NCBI GenBank assembly: GCA_009760855.2
Contig: WPIO01000002.1
Coordinates: 10,550,501 to 10,614,500 of the forward strand
Length of the DNA: 64,000 bases
Direction: 5' to 3'
Source: Cristatella mucedo
Lineage: Eukaryota; Bryozoa; Phylactolaemata; Cristatellidae
A model generated the notes under the pieces. The model worked only from the letters and a program-made list of their open reading frames with translations, was not told the DNA's origin and ran no database searches. This document shows positions 36,501 to 51,700 of this stretch, one piece after another. Position numbers and translations under genes: made by a program. Positions within the stretch are counted from its first letter, which is position 1, and each line of letters begins with the position of its first letter.

Positions 36501-39500
36501 CCCAGAGTTGTTGCCCCCATAGGGTCATAACCCACGGGTAATGCACTCACACTATGCAACCGAAGTAACGGTTTAGAGTTCCGCAGCAGGCAGCGCTTGT
36601 TGCCAGCCGCTGGCAGGTGATCGCTACATAAATGAGGCAGTTAAGTCACCCACCCTTAGCTTGTTACCTATAATAGTAACCTGGCCAAAATGCAATGCAT
36701 CACCACTTGTAACCCCACAGTGCCACGACTGGGTGGTGCGCTTAGCTCGACCTAAGAACGGAGGCAGTTCGGAGCAAACTGCCCGACGCGTCCTTTGCAG
36801 CACCCTTCCCAGCAGAGACTAATGGCAAGCACGCTAGCTGCTGCAGTAGCCCACTCTCGGGTTGCCCGCTTGCCGACCAAGGGAGCTATGCAGCCTAGCG
36901 CTCACAGGTAGCCCGCATGCCACAAATGTTACCTTCAGAGAGGATGGTGCAATCGTCTGCCTCCTGCGCTGCTGCTGCTGCTGGGCAGCTAAGTCACGAG
37001 TGCCGCCTTCGCCTTCGTCGGACGGATTGCCGTGCACGGGTGCAACGTCGGCCGCACCTGCAGCTGCTACCGTCACCGCAGCTGAGCCACTGCCCGTCAG
37101 GGTCATCCTGCGAGCTGCCGAGGCATGGGCCGCAGCAGACGACGAGACGTCGGTCGCCGTGATGGTCGCAGCTGCGGCCATCGACTTGGGGTGCTGCGTC
37201 GGTGGCTGCAGCGGCTGCTGCTGGACAGCCGACGCCCTGCTCTCCTCCAGCTGCTTGCTTATGTCGGCCCAGCGGCTGCGAGGCGGGTTGCGCTTCACGT
37301 GCGCCTGATTTGCTGGCTGCACCGGCGGCGGTGGAGGCGAGCCCTAGGGCACACGTCGGCAGAGGGTCACTCAGCAAACGATTCGGACTCAGCCGGCGCT
37401 AGCAAGGCAAAACAGAGGCTTGCGCCGAAGCTCGGCCGGCGAGCTCGTTTAGCGGCTCGTGCCAGCAGAGCGCCGCTCCTCACCTTCTCCTGGCCGTGCT
37501 GGCCAGCGCTTCCTGGCCCTACAATCACCAGCGAAAGCATTGGCAAATGATGTTCGATGCCAATTGGCGTGCGACGCACGAGAGCGTGACGAGCCGCTCG
37601 CATTGCCCACAGTGGCCGCTCTCGGGGCAGCACGGACACCCCAAGGCAGCATCCCCTGACTTACGACAGCTTCGCAGAAGAGCCATTGAGCAGAGCGGCC
37701 GGCGGCACGAGCAGCTGCTGCAGCCACTGCTTTTCGCGGCAGCGCGTGCGGTGGCCACGACGGAAATGGTTGGCTGCGCTAGCCGGAAGCAACAGGCTAA
37801 TCGGCGCTGCCAGAGAAGCCCGCCGCAGCTGCCGGAGCCGCATTGGGCTCAGGCAATGCACTAAGCTGACTGCAAACAGGCGAGCTCGTGAAACTTCGCC
37901 GGCAAACACAAAGGGCTGACCGGCGCTATAATCTGCTGCAGCGAATTAGCTGAGCGAGCGCACACGCGGAGCCATTGCGGGTGGCAAGCAGCCTGTCTAG
38001 TATTAGGAAAGAACAACAGGCTCTCTCTCCTCAGCTCCGGGGTGGTCGGGCGGCCCAGCCACTGGCCATCACCAGCCGGTGGCCAGCACCGCAGGATGCA
38101 GCACTCTAGGGCGGACTCTTTACGTAAAAGGCTCGCCCTGTCCGGCTGCAGGTCTGTCTGTCCATCTGTCTGTCTGTGCACAGCAACAACACCAGTTGGC
38201 GCAAGCCAATTCAGCATGCAGCGAGCCTGGCGCAATGCAGCCAAAGGTTCGATTGCCAGTCGTAGCCGTGTGCTACGCAGTCAGGTGGCTATCTATGCTC
38301 TGGCACCTCGGCTCAGCGAACTGCCGGCTCAGCAGCAGCATCAGCGCAGCAGCAGGCGGTGGCGCTGCTGCTGCTGAGCCGGTTCATAATCGGTAGTCTG
38401 TAGTTGCAGCAGACGGCCAGCTTCTAGTAAGCAAGCTCATTTGAAAACGGCATATCTATGCTGAGGCCCAATGAGCTTATGAGCGCGCACCGTCCCATGG
38501 GCTTTTACAGTAGATGTGCAGGCAAAACCGGTCGGTCCATAACACTGCAGGATTAATGTACTGCTGGCAATTCTTTCCAAAAAGGTTGAGCTCACAGTGC
38601 CACTTAGGGCATTACAAACAGGAAATGATGAGTGAGACCCATTGAACAGCTCCATTTTCGCTGTATGCTCCCAATCAGCGGAGCTGAGCTCCACTCCAGC
38701 AGCGCCAGCTGCTGCGCACTCGGTAGTGCCCGGTCTAAGTCAGCTGCTCTGTGAAAGATGGTGCCCTCTCTCGGTACCGCAATTAATGTGGCCTCAGGCC
38801 AGAATGCAATCCAGCCGTCTTGAGCTGCTACTTCCATGTTACTCACTTCCTCGACTGCCTTCCTGACTCAGTTACTCTTCTCACTTTTTCTCTGCTGCTT
38901 ACGATTACATCAGTTGGCTACTGTATGCAACCAAAATATCACATAGACTTTGAGTCCGAGACAGATGTCCTGGTGGCCTTGTGGAATTAAAGATGGAGAT
39001 GCATTCCATTACACTAAGGAATGTGGGTTAGACTCAGACTGGAAGGGAATGAAGACCAGAGGACCCTTCGACACGGCAACGATGATCCCTCGACAAGCAG
39101 GATCTTGGGAACCCAGTATGCTGACCAATCCAGTAAGTGTCCTGCAATTAATATCTGCTGACACTTCACGTCGAATAAGATGGTTCAACAGCAGGCAGCA
39201 CGAGACAAAGACAAGAGGAAACAGATGGGCAAGATGCAAGCCGACGTTCGGCTAAAAGAATATTACATATTTTATTTAGTCCCGTTAGCGAACCAAATCT
39301 CTATCCAGAATAAGCCCAGGCAGCCCACAAGCAAAGTCAAACTGCCAGAAGCCAGAAGCCAACAGCAGCGGCGACAACGGCAGCACCGGCAGTCACCTGC
39401 TCACGACGGTCTACAGCTGGTTGATGTACCAGGCTGACCTCCTTGACAGTCTTTTTGTTACAGCAGTGCAAACATCTAGCTCGCTCGCTGCTCGAGATTC

Positions 39501-39752
39501 CAGGCCGGGGCTCTATTAAGCTGCCACCTCAGCCTGACCAGGCACACAACTGACCATGAGTCTGCAGTCTCAAGTCGACGGCAGCAGCCAGTATTAATAT
39601 CGACCGCATTAATGTAATTTGATGCCACCTTTTGCAAACGAGACCTAACAGACGGACAGCAGCAATTGCCACTGGCTACGCCCACATTAATATGGGTTCA
39701 GCCGGAATGTGGAATGGAGCTACGGACGCAGTGCATCAAACACACACTTACC

Positions 39753-39787
<35 letters not shown>

Positions 39788-42700
39788 GGACGCAGTGCAC
39801 CAAACACACACTTACCGACACACACACACGCACGCATAAACACACATACACAGCCAGTGTGCTGGTCTCGCAAACCCATGTGGCACAACGAGGTGACAGA
39901 TGCCAGCAGATAAACTGAACAAATGGCCTACGAGGTGAGGTCAGGCTGACAAAAACATCAGCCTGAAATGCTAAAAACAGCCAACCAATATGTGCCTGCA
40001 GGCTGCGGCCAGCATTGAGGCTTCACACCTACCGACCTCATGAAGGCCGTCGTGCTGTTAGTCAGCAGCTGCAGGGCAATATCAGCTACGACCGCTGTGT
40101 CGTAGGCAGCTCATCATATGCTATCGACCTATCGACAAGCTCGAATAATACCTGACATGCTTGGCTTCGGAGTTACAAATAATGCGACCAGCAAACTGGA
40201 AAAGTCGGCTGATGCCGACGTGAAGGCATGACACCGACATGAAGCCAGATGGCTAATCAGCCCTATAGAACAATTGTATGTACACTGATGGTCTCTTAAA
40301 ATCTCTTAAAATATCAGCTCAGAATATCAGGCTCAGCCATTCAGGCAAGCACACCGTCACCGCATAAGCCGATGGCACTGATACAAGGTCACTCGGTGAA
40401 ACCCAGAGGCTGCAGCACATGCTAGTGCCTAGAAAAAGATTTAGTTCAGTATACCTATTGCAGCTTTCCCATTGGCTGCTAGCGCTTTATTTAATGTTCT
40501 AAGACACCGATAATAGCCAGAGCAGCCATCAGGCCCAACCTGGTCTCACCAGGCGCTCTGCCGCAGCAACGATGCCGTCTGCGGTTCTAACTGCCAAACG
40601 TCCCCCCACTCGTCGTCGCCCCAGCGTCGCTTCTCGCTCAAGCACCCGACAGAACTTGCTAGCAGCCTCTGCAAAGCACGGAGCAGACAACGAAATGGTG
40701 CCAGAGCCGACGAGCGGCTCAGGTATTCGTTCGTCATCGGCGTGCCTGATGGTAGGGGAGCGATGGTAGGGCTTTGCTTATATTCCTGGGCCGGACATGA
40801 GATGCTCTCTGTCTTTGCTGCCCTGGTTTGGTCGAGGAGCAGCAGCACAGTGTGCTCACCTTTAAGGACCAGGGACTCGAGCGCTCGAGCCCTGCAGCAC
40901 ATGTAAAGCACTTGGAAAGAGATCGTGCTATATTAGCCTGCCGCAAAAATGAACCACGTTCTTCCTGACCTGTCCCTAACACTAAGTGCTAAGCGACTTC
41001 GCAATAGACGTCTCGGTTCCAGAAGCACCTAATGAATACGAAAGAAGTGACCGTTCGGCCGTAATTCTGACGGAGCAGTCCACTGCATACAGCCATGCAA
41101 CCCACCTACGCAGCCATACACACCACGCAGACGCCCCGGCGGCAGAAAATGGTCATACGCTACGCCAGCATTCGATGAACGATTCATCATCGATAAGACA
41201 CACAAGCTTCAGACACAGCGAGAGAAAGCGCACGGGACTACGTACAAACAGAGCCTCCTCTGCAGCCGCTGACGCCGCAGATGCATCGCATGGGCGGCGG
41301 CAGCGGCCGCTTTGGCAGTCTCGTCGGCTGAGGCATGCAGCTGCCCGAGCGGGCCGCTTCTCTCCGGGCAGCTCCGCACACGCTGGACATGCCGACCGCG
41401 GAGGTGAGCTGCACACACACACACACAGGTGAACAGCACGCACCCACCCCCAGTCGAGCAGATAAGGCAAGGCAGCGGAGAAGCTGCGGCTGCACCGGCA
41501 GCAGCCCGGGCGATAAGCAGTGCCTGCCACCAGCTCCCTGGCGAGAGCAAACCACAGCAAACAGGCACCAGGCAAGGCTGGCGTCGCGCCAGCCCTGGCT
41601 GAAAAGGGTCCGTCGTGGGGTGAGGCACGGTAGCACCAGCAGCTAGCTGGCAACAGAGCCCAAGACCGATTATGAACGAGAAGGCCAGGAGAGCAAGAGG
41701 TAGCGAAATGAAGCATGTGCATACATACGTAGGAACAGCACGGCAGCAGCAGCAGAAGCAGCAGCAGAAACACAAGCTGCAGAAGCAGCGGCAGCAGAAG
41801 CAGCAGCAGAAGCAGGCATGAGTGGGAAAGAGTTGAACAATCGATGCCAGAGCAAAAGGGTCTGCATTCAGAGCTCTAGCTTCGGAAAGGCACGAGGAGT
41901 GCCAAAGGCAACCCCGAGCAAGCGCAGCACAGAGTAACAACGCCCGGCGGTCCATGCAGCCAGAGCATATCGAGGCTGAAGCCTTATTACTTCCTCCTGC
42001 TGCTGACAGCGGCCGAGGCTGCATGCCGCGCCCACGGTCAGCTTCAATTTATACGCACCCGCGAAAGGTAAGCGAAAGGTACGGGGGTGCCCTAGAGCTG
42101 CTAGCGCACCAACCTATTAGCGACCGCAAGCACCAGCCACCCGCTGCACTCAACATTCTTGAACGTCTTCCATACCGACACGGCTGAGACAGAACAATTG
42201 CAATCAACCGAAAAATGACCTCACTCGAATTTCTGTCAAGGTCGAGCGCAATGCTGTCGTGCAGTCGATTGTGACAAAACATCGACAATGTAGTCTCACG
42301 GATGACAGCTATCCTTAGGATAACACAGTAAGCAGCCTAGGCACCTGGCACTGCCGACCGGCAGTCGAGCACATGCTAGAGGGCTGGGCGCAGCACAAAG
42401 CGCTGCGTGACTCCGATCGAGGGTCGCTGGCGCCAACTGACCGCTGCAGTTCATCGTATCACCTCATACGCGACTGGCAATACCGACGAGACAGGCAGGC
42501 ATTGCGCTAGCCAGGCGAGCGACAAGCCCCTGTGATGGTCGATCACACCCGTGTCGCAACTTATGCAAGCCGGTGCGCAAGCACTCACCGACGACACACT
42601 GCGCCAGCTTGGACGCGGCTGGCTTGCGAGTCACGGTGGAGCCTCCGGCGGCGGCCGACTGCTTCTCTCGCGCGGCCTTGCTCAGTCGCGGCGACGGCGT

Positions 42701-45700
42701 GCTGCTGCCACCGTTGCTGCTGCAGCTCTTGCTGCCGCTGATCTCACCACCGCCACCATCGCCCTCCAGCCGGCGGCCGTCATGGGCTGCGGCCGCCGGC
42801 CGCTGGCGGCCGACGGCCGCCTTAGCGGGAGCGGCGCGCTTGCCGTTGGCGACACTCGGAGTGGAGCAGTCTTCTGGCTCACGCAGGGCGCCAAACTCGA
42901 CGAGGCTGCCCAGGGAGCTGCGGCGACTGTGGCTCGTGAGATCGCCGACAAACGAGCCGTCCACGTCCTCGAGGTCTACCTGCGGCACAGGCTCGCAAGC
43001 AGGCGCTGACGACGACGACTGTGCCACGGCCGCATCAGCATCGACTGACAGCGTGACAGTGGTGTCGAGGACACCACGCTCGCGGCAAGCGATCGGACCG
43101 TTGTGGTGGCCGAGAGCGGCGATGTCAGCAGCGGCACTAGGAGCAATGACGGATGGCGAGCCGGCTGCACGCGCTGCCCGAGCAGAGCGCTCTCTGACTG
43201 GCGCCTCGCTTTCCCGGTCCGCAGGGGCTTCACCAGACAGCACGAAGGTGCCGTCCAAACGAGTGCCAACATTTTCCAGATCGTCATTACTTCCTGGATT
43301 GCCACGAGCGTCGACCGCGCTGACATCGGCACCGGGTAGGGCATCTTGTCGCGCAATCAACACGACAGTGGAGTCCTGAAAAAGATCAGTTCGTCACCTC
43401 TTTGGGCAGCACAAGCAGAACGCCGAGCAGGCTTATGGCTGACTTGACAACCAAGTAAGCAATCGACACACATGCAACCAAAAACTGTACAATATTACGA
43501 CACGTTAGCTCCATGCCAAAAGAATCGCACGACACGTTTTAAAACAACCCCATTGAGGCAGCCGGCAGTGGACAGTGGTCAAATGCACTGTACCCCATTG
43601 AGGCAGCCGGCAGTGGACAGTGGTCAAACGCACTGTCGGCACACATAAAGATGAGATGGCAAGTCAGTGGCTCAGCTATCGAGGCACCCACTGCCAGATG
43701 AACGCAAAGCAGTGCAGCACCCACGGCCGTACATGCTGGATGCATCGAGAATGCCACACTTTAGCTCAACAGGGGACAACTAGGTACATTGTGAGTTAAG
43801 AAAGTTTCACATTAAACTAAATAAATACAGCCTCAGCCGGAACACTGAGTGCAATAGTTCTCTGCTCAGGAGCAGAAGGCATTGCATAAGACTAGCATCT
43901 ACATTCCTTACGCACTAATACATGCAAAATGTTCGTGGCAGGCAAGGGCAAGTCAACGACAGCATGAACAACCGCACGTTAGGTTTTTTCATGCATTTCC
44001 GTCTGTAACTCCACAAAGACTATGTGGGAGTTACGCGGGAGAGTTGTGCGTAGTGCACTCAGAGCATAAGTGGCTTTCGGTACACATTCGGTAGCCAACA
44101 GACTTCATCACGAAACAAAAAGAAAGTGAGAAGCATAGCTAAGTCATGAAAGCAATTGAAGTAGTGAGTGGCATGGAAGTAGCAGCTCAGGGCGGCTGGA
44201 AAGGATGTGCCACAGTCGGCAGCAGGAGAGTACATGTCGTTACTTGAGGATTGTGGAAGTGAGTTCAACATTATAGGACCTTCAGAACTAAAGCTTCTGT
44301 CACCAACGTTCTTTAAGCAGAAGAATGGAACAGCTCATTTATTCTCCATACAGGAGCTGAGTACACGAGGAGGCTGAAACTAGTGCAGCAACGCCCAACT
44401 TGCGCATTGCAGCCACACACTAATTACAAATAGGGCTCATCTGGCAAAACATTTTCTACAAGCAGTCGAGCTCACCGTGCTTTGGAATGCCGGCACACAA
44501 GCATACGCAAAGATGTGCTCCTAGCTAATGGTAAACAGATTGTCTCGTGCCACCAAGCGCACCCGGCAACCCTGCCTTCCTAAAACAAACAGGGACAAGA
44601 AACGATGCTCCCAAAAACAAGAAAAATCGAACCGGCTTCACATCAACGATTTGGCATCTGCCGCCTAAAAAAAAATAGGTAATCCTAAATATCGTAGGAC
44701 ATCATCTACACTTCGAGCATGACGGCGGGAATGGCACAAGACTCATCTACCGCTCACTCCTCCTGCCCACGATGTTCACACGGAAAAGAACTGGGGACAC
44801 ATTTTCCTACGAGATCGTGCAAGATGAGCTTGCTTGTTGCATGATCCTTCGACTGTAAACTGAAGATGTTGATCGATGGCTCGCTCAGTGCTCACAGCTG
44901 TGAATCATGCAACTCACACGACAGCAAAAGCAACAAAGAAGCTCTTAGATGACGAGTAGCCAAATTTAAAGGTTGGCAGATTCAACAGCCTCATAAATAT
45001 AGCAGCAGAAAATCCTATACAGCTACCACCACCGCTTGCAGTGAGCAATAAAGGATCGCCCATAGCTGGACTCAAACCCACGATGAGGGTCGTCAAGAAC
45101 AAGCCTACTTACCCTGGGCTAAGTCCCAGTGGCTAATGATAGCATAATGCAGGGAGAAGGCACTGAAATGTAGCAAACCCTGGTATATTACATCCACCTG
45201 TGCGATGTAGTGACCCATAAGACAAATTGCTCATCCTGTAAAGAATAACTTGTTCGTATAGTGCCTAGATAATCTAAATATTTTGCTAGGCACTGCACCA
45301 GGTGGGAAAAGAAGCATGTTAACTAAATAGTGATAATTAATTGCACAATTGCATCAACCATTAGTACATAAAGGAAAATACTAGGAGGAACAGAAGGATT
45401 TATGGTTACGTTTTTAATAACATCTAGTCACGGAATGTCGTGATGTCGGTAGCAATTTATAGGCATTTGGGTGCATCAGAACTCAAGACACGATCTCTAC
45501 AGAATTAGAGGTTGATTAGAGGTACGAATAATTAAACAGAATTAGAGGAGCTGGTTTTGCAAAGGAAGCCTGAGGATAAATATTTCCGATATTTAAGCCT
45601 GAGCAAGAGAATGAAGAGATCTGCGACCGAACCAAAGTGTCAACAGGCAGTTTGGTGAGCCAGTGCAGGCTGCAGAAAAGTTGTATATTGTGACAGCTTC

Positions 45701-48700
45701 GACGCTGACGACAGACAATCTTAGCTGCCGAGTTTTCACCATCTGTAGGCACGTTATTGACCAGGCAGGAAGACCCACGAGGACTGGGCTATATAGAAGC
45801 GTAGACTGAATGTCACAAACGCCAGGGCTGACGCTAGACTATGCTTATCTCTTATCTCGGCATATTCAAAATGTCTACAAATGTACATAGCTGAAAGTCG
45901 ACAGGCTTGATGTGGTCCTCGTGTGGAGGTGATGTGGTCCTTTGTCATCCAAGAACTGGACACTGAGAATCCTTCTACAGGCGACTGGGGATATATATGT
46001 ATCTCCATCTGTAACTCCACAAAGCCATAAAGACAATGTGGGTGTTACGCAGGAGAGTTTTGTATAGAGCACTCACAGCCTGAGCGGCTTTCGGTACGCG
46101 TTCGGTAGCCAACAGACTTTGTCTCACGCAACAAAGAGAAAGTGGGAAGCATAGCAGAGTCAAGAGAGCAGTTGAGGTAGTGAGTAGCATGGAAGTAGCA
46201 GCTCAGGACCACTGAAAAGGATGAGCCATAGTCGGCAACAGAAGAGTAGTTGTCGTTGCGTAAGAATTGTGGAAGCGAGTTCCACAGTCTAGGGCCTGCA
46301 GAGTTAAAGCTTCTGTCGCCAACGGCCTTTAAGCGGAGGAATACAACAGCTAATTAATTTATTGTCCACACAGAACCTGAGGGCATAAAGAGGCTGAAAC
46401 TGGTGCAGAAGTTCAGCTAGGTATGAAGAAGCCAAGCCGTGGCGGGCCTTGTGGGTCAGCATAAGAACTTTGTTCTGTTGCTCAACCGGTATCCACCCTA
46501 GCTCTTTTAGCAAAGGAACGCGCGCTCAAACCTCAGTGATTGGCAAATTACCCTTGCAGCCATAGTCATAGCCAGCTGCAATGGCCTAGTTGCTTTTTTC
46601 GGTAGCCCAGCCAAAAGGGAATTACAGTAATCTAGTCGAGACAGAACTAGGGAGCTGGTTAAATATTTTGCATGACGGCTCCTAATCTTAGATAGGGATT
46701 GGACATGATGCCTAGCTGTAGACGGTCTTCTGAAAGAAGCTTTTAAAATTTAGGCAGCTGTCAAAAAACGACACCTAAATTTTGAGTATGTGGTGATGGT
46801 CACACAACAGCATCACTTATTAGGAGGGAAGTGCCTTTTAATCCAGCCACACACTTAGGGTGTCCTATGACAGCAGTTCGGTTCTATCGTCATTTAGTTT
46901 CAAGAAGTTTTCTGACATCCAGGATCGAATGTCGGCAAGGCAAGCATTCAGTTTCTCAGTGGCTGCAGCAGATTCCGACGGTTTGAATGACAAATACAGC
47001 TGAGTATCACCAGCATAAAAGTGATATCTTATTTCATGGGCCTTAATCACTTTTCCGAGAGGTTGAGTATAAATTGAGAACAGCAAGGGACTGAGTACAG
47101 ACCCTTGAGGGACTCCACAGGTGACCGGTCTCGTGTGTGAGACCTGACCCCCACACGACACGGATTGAACACGATCAGACAAGTACAATTTAAACCATGC
47201 CAGTTCCTCGTCTGCCAGACCGATCGCTGTTCTCAATCGTTCAAGTAGAACATCGTGATCAATGGTGGCAAAGGCAGCTGACAAATCTAGCAGAGCTAGG
47301 GCAGTGACATTCCCGTCATCGTTGCCACGTAGAATGCCATTGTTAACACGGAGGAGAGCAGTCTCAGTGGAGTGCTGCCACTTGAACCCTGAATGAAATG
47401 TTTCTGGGATTTCATTCTTTTCAATATGTTCAACCAGCTGCTTAGCTACAATTTTTTCAAGAATCTTTGACAAGAAAGAAAAAGGGAAACTGGACGATAG
47501 TTTGCAAGGACCTCTGTATCTAATCCTGGCTTTTTAAGTATGGGTCTAACGATTGCCGATTTGAAGGACTTGGGGACGACCCCTTTTCCCAAAGAAGCAT
47601 TAAAACTCTCGGTTATGGCAGGGCTAATTTGGTCTGCCACTGAAGACCACAGAGATGATGGTACAGGGTCTTCAGCAGACGAGTTTTTTCCTAGACCTAA
47701 TTGTGGTAGCCACATCGCATGCAGAAACCTCGGAAAACCTCTTAAGGAAGGTCACAGGTTGTGATTCCGCAATTGCTTTACTCGGAGGGAGCTTTATGGA
47801 GGCCGGTCGACCCAATTTTTAGTGCTGCTCTCTTTGGTGTCTGAGCAACACTGGGTTTGCCCATAACTATTAGGATAGGGTAATGAACAAAGACCACCTC
47901 AGAAATGCGGATCATCAAGCCGCCGGTTTAATCATCAGGGCTGGGGAGAGTAGGGAATACTTTGCTGTTTCCGTGCAAGACAGCCACCATAGGCAGGTCA
48001 CAACAGTAACCGCTTCAGAGCTAGCCACGCAGAGCAAGTTCATCTCGAAGTCTAAGAAGACTACTAGCCTTCTTGGCTAGCCTATCAAACTAATGTTCTC
48101 CATCTGAGATACCTAGACTTACTGTTGCATTGCATAACTAACCTAGCAAATCTGTAATTAATCTCAGCTCATGCCTCAGCACATTTCCAAGATGCTGTTG
48201 TCAAGCCACATAATAGGAAGTCTACATTACAGAAAGAGAACTAACTACCGTCTACTCAGTCTCCCTACTGCTATTCCTTTCGACAACAATTAAATAAGTA
48301 GCAGCAGCCCAGTTAAACTCGTACATCCAAACTTCAAACCTCGCAGATCAGTTCCGGTAAGGTTTTCACGCAAATCATTCGGCAGAGTCGGCACCGCTGC
48401 AAGTGTATAAAGACCTCAGGAATGCTCAGTTAAAGTGAGTCTTTCTGCTAGTTATGCTGGATTTCTCCGAAGCCTTTGATACAAAGATCACCAAATCCTT
48501 GTTGAGCGACTGTCGTCTTGCCTAGGCATCACAGGCACTGAGTTGCATTGGTCAAGGTCTTCCAAATGGGAGAAGTCAGGGAGTATATGTCAATGGAAAG
48601 CGATCATCCAGTGAGATTGACGTATGCAAAACAACAGAAACTCGTTTAGGTTCACTCCTTTTTCACAGTTCGCCCTCTCCCTGTTGCCTATGTAATTGCC

Positions 48701-51700
48701 AAGCACAATCTAGGCTTTCATTTGTATGAGACGCCAGGCAGCTTCATTTGTGCTTCGATCCTTCCCAGCCTTCCAGCATCTTAAACTCTATAAGCACTTT
48801 AACAGCCTGCACTGCTGACATTTGCATTCGGATGGCAACAAACTTTCTTAAATTGAATGACAACAAAACCAACTTACTAATTATGGGCAAACCAAGTGTA
48901 ACTCGGAAACTGGAAAACCTAACTCTCCAAATCGGCTCGACAAGCATATCTTCTGTAGCCTCAAACCACCCTCATATCCTTTGAAGTCCTTCAATGACCC
49001 AAAAGTATAGAGCTCCCGACTGACGACACATTATCTCCTGATTTGACGACATTCAAAATTAAGCTTATCCCAGATCTGTCCAACACAGCCTTTGCTATGT
49101 CCGAGTAATATTGTCCTTTTACTTTCTTACTCTTTTACTTTCTCGGTGGATGTGTCTTCTTCTAGTGTGCTATGTTTGCCTCCACACGATTGAGTGTGTT
49201 TTAACTATTCTTATAATTATTTTTATTACCATCCGCCACAAGTATTTTGCATGCTATTGCATTCTTGTCTTAGCATGATAACTATTGTGCTTCCGCATGC
49301 TTTCCTAAGCAATATACCTTGCCTCTTTTCCTTATCTACTGGTCATTGCTTCTCTTGCAGCAAGCGACTTATAAAGCACCTGAATAGAAATTAAGTTTTC
49401 TTAGACCGTCATCTAAAGACTTATTATCATTATAATTAACAGGCCGAAAGCTAACGTTCTTGCTGCCTAACCGGTCACTAGCAGAGTCGGATCGCTAGAG
49501 GAATCACTGAATGAATGATCACTGAAGGAATTACTGCATAGGTGCTGCTAGGCCGTACCTCGCAGGATTTGGTCACCAGTTCACTGAGCTTGTCGCAGCC
49601 GCCGAGCGAAGTGTCCTGCAGCCAGCTGCCTGCAACGAACGAAGCCGTTCAGCGCTTTCCAGTCGAGCACTAAACTAAGGGCTGGGTGGGGCGGGGCATG
49701 GTCGGACAGTGCTGCAGCAGCGGCGGCTGCTGCTTCTGCAGAGATTCGATCCAGCTCTTACCGGACACGCCGCTGCTGGCCATCTCAGCAGCCGGGGCCT
49801 CATCGCTGTGATCAGACAGCCCCTCGAACTGCTTGGCAAGGGCGAGGCTCTCCAGCTGGATGAGACTGGCGATGTCGTCATCGGGAAGCCAGCGATCTGA
49901 GATGAACCGAAGGCTGAGCTGGCAACACGGCCAAGAGAAGCGCACTAATACTCTGGTGCCAAGCAGCATGAGTCTAGCTGCACTCCTTCCAGCAAACGAG
50001 CTCGGCCCATCGGGCTAGGTAGCAGACGCGTGGTACTCGAAAACCTACTCTACTAATAACAATAAGCAAACTTTATAGAGCCAATTAACTCCTCTGGCAT
50101 CGCGGTAGCAGCCCAAAGCAACAAGTTCGGGCAAAGAAATCATAAGAGGGCTAGTGGCAAGAGTGTCAGCACGAGCAGTAGAACTGCTGGCATGGGATGC
50201 TCGAGAACAAGCAGCCACGTTGATGCTCCAAAAAAAAAAAACTTGGCCAGAGCTTGGGTGGCAGTCGTCTGCCAGCTGGACCTGATCCCACGCATCCTGT
50301 GCACACGGCACACAATTGAGCAGAGGCAGCCTATGAGATATGCGCCCGCAAAGCGGACTGATTCGTAGTTCACCACGTTATGCTCGAATCTAAACGGTTA
50401 GTGGTGGTAGCGGCTTGTCTAGGAGCCTGGACACAAGCAGCGCGACGGCAGGCGGCCAGGCCCTCAGCCGACGGCTGAAGGCAGGAGGGGATTGATGGCC
50501 AACTCGAACCTCGTGTAATGCATCGGGCGATCAAATAATAAAAATAATAATACACTTGATAAAGCGCCCTCAGAGAACTTAATCTCTTTCTAGGCGCTTT
50601 ACATTTCCTGCAAATGGAAATGCAATTGAATGGTAAGTAAAATCATGCTTGAAAAACAATCACAATGAATAATATGGTTAGGGGTGACATGCACAGGGTC
50701 AGCATGCAAATGTGGTTAGTGGCAGTATGCACAGTGTCAGCACGCATAAGCACATGAAGGACGAATTACAGGGACCCACTATATGCTGACCTAAATAGGT
50801 GTGTTTCAGAGCAGGACTCTTCACGATTGAATGCATGTGCACAAAACAGAGCGGCTCAATAACATCTTCTCCGTCTGCAACCAGCGTTTGTTTGGTGACA
50901 CACCAACAGAGTGAGTTTCTACGAACAACGCCACTATTGCAGGAGGGTGTGCGGGTTCACCCCACGAGTCCGACTCGACATTTTCGACTGCAGCCAACCG
51001 ACAGGACTCGACTTGTACCGGATAGCTACAAATAAACTTCATTAGATACACAGAAATCCGGTTGCCACTTCAACAATATTACACTTTTAGATTACCTTTT
51101 GGCAAAGCGACACCCTGAATGATCATAGAGGCGATTGCACGACGCGATTGCAATAAACGATTCCAAAATACCGAGCGATCGAAGGCAGCCTGCGGTGAGA
51201 CTGAACTCAGACCAAGAATTTCGCCTCGAGCTGCAAGAGCGGTCGCTCAACCTCTGGCAAACAGACACAGACCTCACTCAATCGGGATGCCAAGGCATAA
51301 ATAGCAGGCCTCGGCTAATTGTAAATGACAGCACAGTGGCACCATAGAGAGCAATGGCAGAGTGAAGCCATTGAGGACCAAACACCCACTGGCTGCAGAG
51401 CCAGCAGCCTGAGTTTGCTGGGTGGCACTTGTGTCAAGCAGCAGCCGAATGCCACTCGAGTTTGGTCGATGGTCAAGAGACTAGGTGAAAGTAGACAGAC
51501 TGGACTGCCGTGCTCTCGTGATAGGTCATCTAGTGAAAGGTCATATTAGAGCAGGACAACTAGATTCCGTGCAAAGGCTGCACGACATGTGCTGGCCGAG
51601 CCCATTTCGATGGTTCGACTTTCCTGTTTCTGAGCGACACTAGAAATTTCCTACTAAGTTGGCGCTATCGTCACTCAATCTGAGAAAATTTGCAGACATC

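Noticed and set aside
36834-37377. Alternative minus frame through exon 6 (LASTAAGAASKSG...)
   Set aside because: Follows if exon 4 is joined directly to exon 6; it lacks the RSRWADISKQ segment and ends in an Arg run. The frame restored by the 35-nt exon fits better.
41246-41408. 163-nt minus-strand segment with acceptor (gtgtgtgcag) and strong donor TTT|GTACGT, a possible extra exon of the MTUS-type gene
   Set aside because: Its length is not a multiple of three; placed between exons 4 and 5 it shifts the frame and leads to early termination. It may be a rare cassette, but I cannot support it.
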